NCBI GenBank assembly: GCA_035317605.1 | Contig: DATHGT010000364.1 | Coordinates: 4,284 to 68,283, forward strand | Direction: 5' to 3' | Source: DATHGT01 sp035317605 | GTDB taxonomy: Bacteria; Methylomirabilota; Methylomirabilia; Rokubacteriales; CSP1-6 | DNA length: 64,000 nucleotides | In this document: positions 24,852 through 32,945 of the stretch, one piece after another | Numbering within the stretch: position 1 is the first letter of the stretch | Layout of the letters: each line of letters opens with the position of its first letter | Program-made: the position numbers and the translations under genes | The notes under the pieces: generated by a model | Databases searched by the model: none | What the model saw: only the letters and a program-made list of their open reading frames with translations | What the model was told of the DNA's origin: nothing

Positions 24852-25892
24852 ATGACCACTGCCGTGCCGTTGCTCGATGGCAGTGCTCCCATGCAGGCCA
24901 TCAAGAACATGGTGATGGCCATTGCTGACACCGATGCGACCGTGCTGCTGCGGGGTGAGAGCGGCGTCGGCAAAGAGGTGATCGCTCGCGCGATCCACGA
25001 TGCCTCCACCCGAAGCAGTCACTCCTTCATCAAGGTGAACTGCGCCGCGCTCCCCGCAGAGCTTCTCGAATCCGAGCTCTTCGGTCACGAGAAAGGGGCG
25101 TTCACCGGGGCGCACCGGCGCAAGCTCGGACGATTCGAATACGCCACCCACGGCACCCTCTACCTCGACGAAATCGGCGAGCTGCCCGTGGCGCTTCAAC
25201 CGAAACTCCTCCATGTCCTTCAAGACTTCGAATTCTTCCGGGTCGGCGGGCACGAGCCGCTGTCGGCCGATGTCCGGATCATTGCAGCAACGAACCGAAA
25301 TTTGGAACTGGCGATGCAGCAAGGCCAATTCCGAGAAGACCTGTTCTACCGGCTCAACGTGGTCGACATTCAGATTCCCCCGCTCCGCGAGCGCCGCGAA
25401 GAGATTCCCCTCCTGGCCGCGCGCTTTCTCGACGTGTTCACGAAGCAGTACCACCGGGAAGCGGAACTCTCTCCGCAGATCATGGCCACGTTGATGGAAT
25501 ATTCCTGGCCGGGCAACATTCGAGAGCTGGAGAACGTGATTCGACGATTCGTCTTGCTCGGTGAGCGCGTCGTGCTCACCGCGCTGCTTTCGGCGCCCAG
25601 CGAGGAAGCCACCGCCGTCCCGCTGTCGCAGAACGGCTTCGAAGCTCTTCGCGACGTGGCGCGACGGGGCGCTCAGGAAGCGGAGCGCAAAGCCTTGACC
25701 GCTGTCCTCGACCAGGTTGGCTGGAACCGTGTGGCCGCAGCGCGGGCCCTCAAGGTCAGCTACAAGACGTTGCTCAACAAGATTGCCGAGTGCGAGCTCA
25801 CACCGCCGGACAGCCGAAAGTCGAAGCAGCCCGGCTGGCCGCGCCTTCCGCGCGCCGCGGAATCGAACGAGAACCCCGCCAGCTTCGACTGA
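24852..25892 (+). CDS. Second receiver-less sigma-54-dependent activator
   Basis: A 346-residue activator consisting almost only of the AAA+ domain and a Fis-type HTH. Walker A is GESGVGKE (35-42), the sigma-54 loop is GAFTGA (82-87), and Walker B is LYLDEIGEL. The HTH is GWNRVAAARALKVSYKTLLNKIAEC. No sensory domain precedes the ATPase, so activity is probably set by expression level or by a partner such as the single-domain receiver. A short tail rich in Pro and Ser follows the HTH. The leader (24655-24851) is AT-richer than the surroundings. Confidence 0.88.
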   Translation: MTTAVPLLDGSAPMQAIKNMVMAIADTDATVLLRGESGVGKEVIARAIHDASTRSSHSFIKVNCAALPAELLESELFGHEKGAFTGAHRRKLGRFEYATHGTLYLDEIGELPVALQPKLLHVLQDFEFFRVGGHEPLSADVRIIAATNRNLELAMQQGQFREDLFYRLNVVDIQIPPLRERREEIPLLAARFLDVFTKQYHREAELSPQIMATLMEYSWPGNIRELENVIRRFVLLGERVVLTALLSAPSEEATAVPLSQNGFEALRDVARRGAQEAERKALTAVLDQVGWNRVAAARALKVSYKTLLNKIAECELTPPDSRKSKQPGWPRLPRAAESNENPASFD

Positions 25893-26434
25893 CGTCGGAC
25901 ATCCATCGGCCGCGCCCTTGGACTCTCGCGAGCGGGCGACCATTCCACGTCGGTGTCCCGGAATGCCCCCCGATTCACAGAAGTGTTCGAGCGGGAACGC
26001 CGGGTCAGCGAGATTCGATGCGAAGCCATCGGCCTTGAGCAGCATTCCGTCCGGCATATGTTCCCGTCACGTCGGCAAGGAGCGGCCGACGATGCGGAAC
26101 CTTATGGCGGCGGCTCCCGGTGCGCAGCGATCGACAACTCGTAAGGACCCGCACCCACAATCGCGACCGCAGCTCGTCCATTGCCGGCTCGTGTCCCCCT
26201 GACAATCTGCGCGGCGCGCCTGGCAGTTTTGACGGAAGTGGTCGGCGGCAACCATCGTTTCGACGTGTCAAACGCCAAAGATTATCGCCGGTTAGGTGAC
26301 GTGGGACCGCATGGACTTTGGTGTGGAACATTCTTTGCGAAAGCGGGCGGCATGAACGCGTACCCCAAGACGAACACGTCGCGACCCAAAAACAACGTGG
26401 CCTCGCACAATCCTGTGATCAGAGGAGTCCGACA
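25893..26434. other. 542-base intergenic region upstream of the beta-helix gene
   Basis: I see no credible gene here. The region holds a -24/-12 promoter at 26324-26339 and, about 115 bases further upstream, a TGTC-N5-GACA inverted repeat (near 26190-26205) that could bind an activator. A long untranslated leader of ~85 bases would follow the promoter. Confidence 0.5.
26324..26339 (+). promoter_or_regulatory. Sigma-54 (-24/-12) promoter of the secreted beta-helix gene
   Basis: TGGAACATTCTTTGCG fits TGGCAC-N5-TTGCW, with the invariant GG and GC ten bases apart. The predicted start lies near 26350, about 85 bases before the ATG at 26435. A sigma-54 activator gene ends 430 bases upstream on the same strand. 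Confidence 0.65.
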
Positions 26435-27880
26435 ATGAGGAGATTGTGGTTCGCCTGCGCTCTGGCCCTTCTGAGTGTTCTGATCGTCACCAAAGCGCGT
26501 GCGGCAGACGTGCACGCCGCTTCCTGTTCATCGGGGGACGTTCAGGCCGCCGTCAACGCCTCGGTCTCCCGAGATCGGGTGCTCGTACCGGGCGGGAGCT
26601 GCACCTACACATCGGCGGTGAATGTGCCCAACGGCAAACACATCACGATCCAGGGCGCCGGCATCGACGTCACCACGATCTCGGCGGGTCACGAAGTTCC
26701 GGTGTTCGCGCTGAACGGGACAGCCACGCGGGTCACCAACTTCACGTTCAAGCAGGGTCAGATCCGGATCGGCGGTGACGATACGGCCCCGGTTCAAGAC
26801 TGGCGAATCGATCACAATCGCTTCGTCGGCAACGACATCGTCGGATACAGTTCCATCCTCGTCAACTGTCCGTTCACCGTGAATCCCAAAGGCACGTTCT
26901 GCCGCGGCGTCATTGACCACAACACCTTCGAGGGCGGGGTCCAAGTGCTCCCCTGGGGCTTCGCCAGCCCGTCCACGATGCAGGCCGCCTGGAGTCTTCC
27001 CACGAACCTCGGGGGCGCCGACACCGTCTTCATCGAAGACAACACCTTCAGTGGACGTATCGGTCAGTCCGCGCAGACGGTCGACACCAACTATTCGGGC
27101 CGGTTCGTCTTCCGTTTCAACTCCGTCGCGGGGTCGATCGTCGCCGTGCACTCTCTCCAGCAGTGGCGCGGTGCTCGCGCGTGGGAGATCTACCGGAATC
27201 GGATCACCGGCGAAGGATGGGCCGCGGGGCTCCTCCGCGGCGGCGTCGGCGTCGCGTGGGGAAATCAATACGACAGCACTCGTGGCCCCTGGGTGCTCGA
27301 CAACGTTCGGAGCTGGGATCCATCCGGGCGAGACTACGGCGCCTGCGATGGCACCTCGACGGCCGACGGCAACATGGCGGGTCGCCAGGGTTACTTGTGC
27401 CGAGATCAGATCGGCTCCGGCAGAGACGTGTGCCCGTCAAATCCCTCGAACAACACCAAAAGCGCCACCGGCTGGTGCACCCAGGCACATGAGCCCTCCT
27501 ACTTCTGGCTCAATCGAACAGGGTCCAGCGTCACCGCCATCGACACGGGCGGTCGCGGCCTGAGCACCACCGCCCACGTCTTCAACGATCGGGATTACTA
27601 CAATGAAGTCGGTTCCTTCGCAGGGACGGCCGGCGTGGGCTCCGGGCCCCTCGCCAACCGACCCACGACGTGCAGTCCGGGGGTCGCGTACTGGGTCACG
27701 AATGAAGGCAGCTGGAATACGACGCTTCCTCCCAACACGAGCGGCCGGCTCTACACCTGTACGGCGACCAACACGTGGACGCTGTCCTACACTCCCTACA
27801 CGTACCCGCATCCGTTGCAGGGCGGAACGAACACTCCGCCGTCGCCGCCGCGCGCGCCCAGCAACCTGACCGTGCGTTAG
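26435..27880 (+). CDS. Secreted right-handed beta-helix (pectate-lyase-like) protein
   Basis: A 481-residue exported protein with a signal peptide (positive start RRLWFACALALLSVLIV, cleavage near ARA-AD). The body has a pectin-lyase-like solenoid pattern: HITIQGAGIDVTTIS, TRVTNFTFKQGQIRIGG, RIDHNRFVGN, GVIDHNTFEGG and VFIEDNTFSG. Catalytic residues of a specific lyase or epimerase are not evident. The C-terminus ends in a Pro-rich linker (PPSPPRAPSNLTVR) that looks like the beginning of an absent fibronectin-type domain. An AGAGGAG ribosome site precedes ATG 26435. Position beside the EPS locus suggests it binds, cuts or modifies the polymer. Confidence 0.8.
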   Translation: MRRLWFACALALLSVLIVTKARAADVHAASCSSGDVQAAVNASVSRDRVLVPGGSCTYTSAVNVPNGKHITIQGAGIDVTTISAGHEVPVFALNGTATRVTNFTFKQGQIRIGGDDTAPVQDWRIDHNRFVGNDIVGYSSILVNCPFTVNPKGTFCRGVIDHNTFEGGVQVLPWGFASPSTMQAAWSLPTNLGGADTVFIEDNTFSGRIGQSAQTVDTNYSGRFVFRFNSVAGSIVAVHSLQQWRGARAWEIYRNRITGEGWAAGLLRGGVGVAWGNQYDSTRGPWVLDNVRSWDPSGRDYGACDGTSTADGNMAGRQGYLCRDQIGSGRDVCPSNPSNNTKSATGWCTQAHEPSYFWLNRTGSSVTAIDTGGRGLSTTAHVFNDRDYYNEVGSFAGTAGVGSGPLANRPTTCSPGVAYWVTNEGSWNTTLPPNTSGRLYTCTATNTWTLSYTPYTYPHPLQGGTNTPPSPPRAPSNLTVR

Positions 27881-27914
27881 GTTCTCTGGACCTCGGACCG
27901 TCGGACTCGGCGAA

Positions 27915-28808
27915 TCATCCACCCAGGTACTTTCCCTGGATCGGCCTGAGTCCGACGGCTCCCATCAGCCTTCCTACGTGGTCGAGGAGCCGCACGCTGC
28001 AATCCATGAGCGCATGCTGGCCGAGGACGCAGGTGACCGGGATCAACGCCGTGTAAACCGGCACCGCCAGCAGGGACGTGACGATGCCCCGAGCGTTCAG
28101 CAACAGCCTCTCGTTCTGGCCCCGGCACAAGGCACGCTTCAAGAAGTACCGCCGGCGCCTCCGCTCCGGCGGAACGACCTCATAGACGCCGGCCTCGTTA
28201 CACCACACGAATCGCCGGCCGTCCTGGATCATGCGCCGGAAGAAGTCCTGGTCCTCGCCGCCATTGCCAAACTCGGGTCTGAACGGTGCATCGACGCCCT
28301 CGACCATCCGTCGGCGCAACAGGACGTTGCCCGAGCGCGTCTGGCGCCACTCGAGCAGCGTGCCCGTCGCGTGCTCCGGCCGTTCACATAGCTTGCTCTT
28401 GACCAGCCACGCCGGCGGCGGCTCCGCGAAGAACGGCCGAACCGGACCCAGCACGCCGTCCGCTTGGAGCTCCTCGCACACGTTCAACATCCTCAACAGC
28501 CAGTACTCAGGGGGAAACTCGTCGTCGTCGATGAAGGCGACGTAGTCTCCCGTCGCGTGCTGGAGCGTCCGGTTTCGCGCCAGCGCGATGTTCTGTTCCG
28601 GCTCGACGCAATACGTCACCACCACCGATGAGGTGGCCCTGAACTGGTCGACGACGTCCTCCGCCGAGCGCTGGCGATCGTTGTCGGCCACGACGATGGA
28701 GTAGGAGAATTTCCCCGCAGTCTCCTGCCGGCCGAGATCGAACAGCAGTCGCCGCAAGAGAGCGGGACGCTTGTAGGTGCAGATGCATACGGTGACGCCC
28801 CTCATCAT
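27915..28808 (-). CDS. Glycosyltransferase family 2
   Basis: A 297-residue GT-A enzyme starting VTVCICTYKRPALLRRLL. The nucleotide/metal motif is YVAFIDDDEFPP, followed by the GNGGEDQDFFRRM acceptor-side motif (ED as catalytic-base candidate). A C-terminal hydrophobic helix probably ties it to the membrane. It transfers a sugar to the growing EPS repeat unit or a side branch; donor unknown. Its start overlaps the stop of the upstream FemAB-like gene by four bases (ATGA). It is the last gene of the long leftward EPS operon. Confidence 0.88.
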   Translation of the reverse strand: MMRGVTVCICTYKRPALLRRLLFDLGRQETAGKFSYSIVVADNDRQRSAEDVVDQFRATSSVVVTYCVEPEQNIALARNRTLQHATGDYVAFIDDDEFPPEYWLLRMLNVCEELQADGVLGPVRPFFAEPPPAWLVKSKLCERPEHATGTLLEWRQTRSGNVLLRRRMVEGVDAPFRPEFGNGGEDQDFFRRMIQDGRRFVWCNEAGVYEVVPPERRRRRYFLKRALCRGQNERLLLNARGIVTSLLAVPVYTALIPVTCVLGQHALMDCSVRLLDHVGRLMGAVGLRPIQGKYLGG

Positions 28809-29944
28809 TGAAACCCGCGGTACCGGCCGTAGATCGTCTTGAGCCGTTTGTAGGAATCGTTGGCGCGATCGGCTGCCGTCATCAGCAAGCGCATCCGGAC
28901 GCCATCACTGGCGTCGAAGTGCCCGAGCATCTCGACCTCGCCACCATTCTTTCCGCAGAGCCCCATCTTGAAAGCATAGACCCCGGGGTTGATCTGGGCG
29001 TTCGAGCCATGGAGATCGTAGATGCTGCAGTGTCGTTCGCGTAGCCACTCCATGGCCCGCCACTGCAAGAGATACGATGCCTTGTTCCGCATTCCGCCGC
29101 TGCCGGTGGCGCCGAAGACGTACACCCCCCGGTGTCCCATGGCGCTGCAAATCACGCCCGCTGAGGGCTTCCCCTGCTCCAGCGCGACGAAGACCCTCAG
29201 TTTGAAGCGTTCCGGCAGACTCGCCTGGGCTGCCATGAAGCTTCGAATGTCGCCGGGCTCCCCCAGCCGCTTTCGGGCCAGCATCTCCCGATACACCTCG
29301 AGAAACAGCTCAAAGAGCTCGGGGTCGTCGCCTTGCCGGACGATCAGGCCGTTCCTCTCCGCACTGTTCAGGCAATTGCGCCACTTCTGATCGAGGCCCT
29401 TTCGCAGCTGCTCGAGCGGTCGCTCCAGGTCGACGAGGATCGTCCGTTTGCGCACGCGAGGAACGATGTGCCGATATCCCTGCTCACCAAACAACTCCGA
29501 CCACTTGACGCCGTCGGCTCCGGTCAGCATGGGCATGATCCGTAGCCCTAGCCCTCGCTTCACGACGTATTCGTGTCGGAGGACCCTCGAGGCGTAGGCC
29601 AGGGCCGTCGCGTCCCGAGCGCCGCTCCAGCGATGGAACAACGGACCCCAGAGGACGTAGGCGATCGAGGTCCCGAGAAGAGGAATGGGCACCACTCGAA
29701 CGAGCGCGGCCGCCGCCACGTCGGATCCCCGCCGCAGGACGAGCTGCTCCAGTCGAGCTCCGGCCATCTTCGCTCGGCAAAACGCGATGGTTTGAAACAC
29801 GCTGGCGTCCTGGAACAGGTCGAGAACTCGATACCAGGTGTCGTCCTCGGCGTCGCTGAGGACATGCGAGAAGTCCTCCTGCGAGGATCGCCCCCGACCG
29901 AGCGTCGTGTCATCCCGAAGCATCACTGTCCGGCTCATGTCCAT
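28805..29944 (-). CDS. FemAB/GNAT-like acyl- or aminoacyl-transferase
   Basis: A 379-residue protein of the GNAT-fold FemAB-like/BioF2-like group often found in EPS loci. Its conserved core is visible as QKWRNCLNSAERNGLIVRQG, FLEVYREMLARKR, AGVICSAMGHRGVYVFGATG, and the later YLLQWRAMEWLRERHCSIYDLHG and FKMGLCG. These proteins transfer an acyl or aminoacyl group, here possibly onto the polymer. The exact reaction is unknown. A second GNAT-like protein is encoded at 41139-42035. Confidence 0.78.
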   Translation of the reverse strand: MDMSRTVMLRDDTTLGRGRSSQEDFSHVLSDAEDDTWYRVLDLFQDASVFQTIAFCRAKMAGARLEQLVLRRGSDVAAAALVRVVPIPLLGTSIAYVLWGPLFHRWSGARDATALAYASRVLRHEYVVKRGLGLRIMPMLTGADGVKWSELFGEQGYRHIVPRVRKRTILVDLERPLEQLRKGLDQKWRNCLNSAERNGLIVRQGDDPELFELFLEVYREMLARKRLGEPGDIRSFMAAQASLPERFKLRVFVALEQGKPSAGVICSAMGHRGVYVFGATGSGGMRNKASYLLQWRAMEWLRERHCSIYDLHGSNAQINPGVYAFKMGLCGKNGGEVEMLGHFDASDGVRMRLLMTAADRANDSYKRLKTIYGRYRGFQ

Positions 29945-29978
29945 CTTCCTGGAAGGATTCTCCGCTGTCTGGAGTCTC

Positions 29979-30617
29979 TCATCGTACGACGTACAGTCGA
30001 TAGAACTGAAGTTTGAGGAACTGCTCCGTCACGGTCTGGATCCCGTGCCAGCTGGCGGTCCAATTCTCAGGGGTGTGCTGCCCGAAGATCGGCAGACAGT
30101 GAACTCGAATGCCAGCGGGTTGCAGGATGGCTCGATAGACGGTCGAGGAGCGCTGGCTCCGCAAGGCCGGCGCGATGACGAGAACCGACCGGACCTGGGA
30201 ACGAATGACGAAGTCCCGGATCTGATAGGCGGCATTCAGACTATACGGCTCGATTTCCCGTATGGGCAGGATCTCCACATTTCGGACCCGCGCCAGACGG
30301 GCCATCAGCTCGACGATACCCTTGGACACCAGATTGGCTTCGTCCGAATCGCTGGAGGCCGTTCGCGTGGGCACGATCACTCTCGCCGAGAGGCCTTCGC
30401 GCTGCAGGGCGGCCACGCGTTCGAACAAGCGATAGTCCGGATCGAAGTTCTCCACGAGGATCGCGTCGGACTGAGCGATCTCCTCCCGACACACGAGGCC
30501 GCGCCCGATCGAAGGAAGCCACACCGCCCGCGTCATGGCCGCCGCCACGATCACGATGACGGGGAGCATCCACAGCCAGCGTCCGACTCTCGCGCGATGT
30601 CCGATCGAGTTGGGCAT
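29979..30617 (-). CDS. YdcF/DUF218-like envelope protein
   Basis: A 212-residue protein with one N-terminal membrane helix (about 13-32). The DUF218 (SanA/YdcF-like) core has DAILVENFDPDYRLFERVAALQREG in place of the usual D-x-IVVLGG segment, then ARVIVPTRTASSDSDEAN and RSVLVIAPALRSQRSSTVYRAIL. DUF218 proteins bind nucleotides and occur in envelope polysaccharide systems, but biochemical roles are unsettled. It is located in the EPS operon between the duplicated Cys-rich protein and the FemAB-like gene. Confidence 0.7.
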   Translation of the reverse strand: MPNSIGHRARVGRWLWMLPVIVIVAAAMTRAVWLPSIGRGLVCREEIAQSDAILVENFDPDYRLFERVAALQREGLSARVIVPTRTASSDSDEANLVSKGIVELMARLARVRNVEILPIREIEPYSLNAAYQIRDFVIRSQVRSVLVIAPALRSQRSSTVYRAILQPAGIRVHCLPIFGQHTPENWTASWHGIQTVTEQFLKLQFYRLYVVR

Positions 30618-30714
30618 GTTCTTGCCGCACCACCTCAGGCATCGGCGCGCCGAGCCTGCGCTCTGGTGTTCTGCCGTTGTCCGTCACCCGTCGGCCCGGT
30701 GCCGCGCGACGGCG

Positions 30715-31791
30715 TCAGCGTTGGCCGAGACCGTGCGTCGGTTCTCCTCGATGAATCCGCTCGAGCCAGACCTCGCGCCAGTAGGGATAAATGCTCCTCG
30801 GACAGAACAATCGACACTGGCTATAGCGTGCCCGGCAAACCACATCCTGGAGGATGATGCAGGGGTTCTGGAACGTCTCCATCCGACCGGTCATCTCGTC
30901 GATGATTCGCGTGACTCTCTTCAAGACTTGATAGGTGCTGCCACAATAGGGGACCATTTCGGCGTCAAACCGCAGACCACGATTCCTGTTCGATCGATCG
31001 CACGTCGAGAGAATCTCGTCGTAACTCCTGACGCGGACCATTTCGCCCGGCTGAAGGTCGAGTTTCGCGGTCGGAGTCGCCTGGCCGACCGGAATGTGGC
31101 CGCTGCGGTGTGGATACGGCGTGCCTCTTCGAAGGCCCTGGAGCACGTCATACAGCCAACGGAGGGGCGCCCCTAACCCGATGCCCAGATTGATGAGATT
31201 TTGGTACGCGCGATGTGCGAGACCTCTCGCGACCTGACTCAACCCCACGTTTCCGGAGGTGTAGTCTTCGACGTATTGCCACCCTTTCCACCATCGGAGG
31301 GGTTGCGTCGCCGCCGACAGCTCCGTGGCCTGGCAGACGTATCTCAGCCCGCACGCTTCGCCACCGGTGGCGCGCTGGGTACCGGCGAGCACATCATCCT
31401 CCGTGCAGCCACCGGCGGCCTCCCCGACCTCCGCCTCGCGGATCCCTCCTTCCGTGGCAGTGTTCGGCACGCGCTTCAGCCATGCCTCTTTCCAGAAGAT
31501 CAGGCAGCCCGCTTCACATTGTCCGTGTGCTCGACCATCGCAGCGGGCGCCTTCCAAGTGCACGGCGGCCGTCATGCCCCGGCTCTGATGGCTGGTCCCC
31601 AGACCCGTCGTGGTGTCGCAGGTCTTGTGGGCACGCCGGAAGACACGGAGGCGGCGGCCACAAAACGCAAACATCTCGGGCATGAACGGCAGTCCGTCGA
31701 GCCGTCCATCTTTGTCGAGGGTCCGCAGAATCTCTTCCTTGCTCGCGACTTCGACGACTTCCTCAGCTCTCAAGCGCCAGCCTTCACTCAC
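30715..31791 (-). CDS. Hypothetical protein with internally duplicated Cys-rich domain
   Basis: A 358-residue protein that I cannot name. It contains two related units. Unit 1 runs from LRAEEVVEVASKEEILRTLD through FMPEMFAFCGRRLRVFRR to CDGRAHGQCEAGCLIFWKEAWLKRV. Unit 2 runs from LQPGEMVRVRSYDEILSTCD through FDAEMVPYCGSTYQVLKRV to CRARYSQCRLFCPRSIYPYWREVWLERI. Each has an SH3-like entry strand, a Y/F-CG motif and a terminal cysteine cluster that might bind metal. The two units flank a ~100-residue linker. GTG 31791 is favoured by AAGGGG upstream; the frame is open to 31830. No signal peptide is obvious, so it is probably cytoplasmic. Confidence 0.65.
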   Translation of the reverse strand: MSEGWRLRAEEVVEVASKEEILRTLDKDGRLDGLPFMPEMFAFCGRRLRVFRRAHKTCDTTTGLGTSHQSRGMTAAVHLEGARCDGRAHGQCEAGCLIFWKEAWLKRVPNTATEGGIREAEVGEAAGGCTEDDVLAGTQRATGGEACGLRYVCQATELSAATQPLRWWKGWQYVEDYTSGNVGLSQVARGLAHRAYQNLINLGIGLGAPLRWLYDVLQGLRRGTPYPHRSGHIPVGQATPTAKLDLQPGEMVRVRSYDEILSTCDRSNRNRGLRFDAEMVPYCGSTYQVLKRVTRIIDEMTGRMETFQNPCIILQDVVCRARYSQCRLFCPRSIYPYWREVWLERIHRGEPTHGLGQR

Positions 31792-31870
31792 CGCAGTCCC
31801 CTTCCCGACATTCCGCGGGTACGCGCGCACGCGGCCCCTCGCAGGTGGTCACGATTGATCCGACCGCTTC

Positions 31871-32854
31871 TCACCGTTGGACTCCCCCGTACAGGCGGCC
31901 ATCGGAAAGGGATCCCACGCGGCTCCTCCGCAGCTTGCGCTTCCACGATCCTCCGAGCTTCTTCAGTCGGCCCCAGTAGCACACGAACGGGATGATCTGA
32001 TAGCAAAGCAGCTTGTCGCGCGTCGGCAACGGCGATCGATGGATTCTCTTGGCGTACTCCCAGTAGTGCTCTTCTTGGTTGGGAAGCCACAACATCCCGC
32101 CGTGGCTCAGGGGATCAGCCCACGTCCGCAACGCGCGTCGTGTCGTCCGGTTGGCCTTACTGGGGTTACCGGCCACCTCCGTCCCCTGCCCAGCCGAGCA
32201 CAAGGCGAGCGCATTCTCCTGATGACACCGCTGTTCCGAGAGCACTTCCGGGATCTCGATGATTTGTCCGTATAACGCCAACTCGGCCAGGAGAACCTCG
32301 TCCCAGTACCATACGGATCCCGTGAGTCCGCTCTTTCGCAGACATTCCGTTCGGATGACCCCCCAGATGGGGTAGGCATAGCTGAAATTCCGCAACACGT
32401 GGGCGAGCCGGCGATGCGGACGACGCTGCCGTGTCTCGACGGAGCCCCGGGCCCGCCCGATGACCGTTCCAGCCTCGTCGATGAGGTCACACAGCGGGTA
32501 GACCAGCACCACCGAGGACGGCTCCGCGTCGAACACATCCAGGCAGCGCCGCACGAATGCCGGGCGGCAGACGTCATCGTGCGAGCACCACTTGAAGAAC
32601 TCACCGCGGGCCGACTCGAAGACCTGGCGATAATTTCTCGCCGACCCGACGTTCAGACGATTGCGCTGGTAGCGAATCCGCCGGTCGGTGGCGGCGTAGG
32701 ACCGGCAGATCTCCTCCGTGTCGTCGGTGGAGGCGTTGTCGGAGATGATCAGCTCGAAGTCCTCGAAGTCCTGCTTCAAAAGGGACGCGAGAGACCCGTG
32801 AAGATATTTCGCGCCATTGTAGACAGGGAGACCGATGCTTACCCGCGGAGCCAT
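31871..32854 (-). CDS. Glycosyltransferase family 2
   Basis: A 327-residue GT-A enzyme. The fold start is VSIGLPVYNGAKYLHGSLASLL, the nucleotide pocket IISDNASTDDTEEIC, and the metal motif CSHDDVCRP takes the place of DxD (HDD variant, common in this subgroup). A terminal hydrophobic patch (YQIIPFVCYWGRL) suggests membrane contact. Ninety bases separate it from the upstream flippase gene, with GGAGGA just before its ATG. It probably adds one sugar of the EPS repeat unit. Confidence 0.87.
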   Translation of the reverse strand: MAPRVSIGLPVYNGAKYLHGSLASLLKQDFEDFELIISDNASTDDTEEICRSYAATDRRIRYQRNRLNVGSARNYRQVFESARGEFFKWCSHDDVCRPAFVRRCLDVFDAEPSSVVLVYPLCDLIDEAGTVIGRARGSVETRQRRPHRRLAHVLRNFSYAYPIWGVIRTECLRKSGLTGSVWYWDEVLLAELALYGQIIEIPEVLSEQRCHQENALALCSAGQGTEVAGNPSKANRTTRRALRTWADPLSHGGMLWLPNQEEHYWEYAKRIHRSPLPTRDKLLCYQIIPFVCYWGRLKKLGGSWKRKLRRSRVGSLSDGRLYGGVQR

Positions 32855-32945
32855 CAGGATCCTCCTCTTTGGCTCAAAGCAAAACCAGAGTCACGGCCCA
32901 TGCCGGCGGCGTGCGTTCGGCGATGCAGCGTCCGACCATGAGCGA

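Noticed and set aside
27881..27914. Bidirectional terminator between the convergent beta-helix and glycosyltransferase genes
   Set aside because: Only 34 bases, with no hairpin followed by T-run on either strand.
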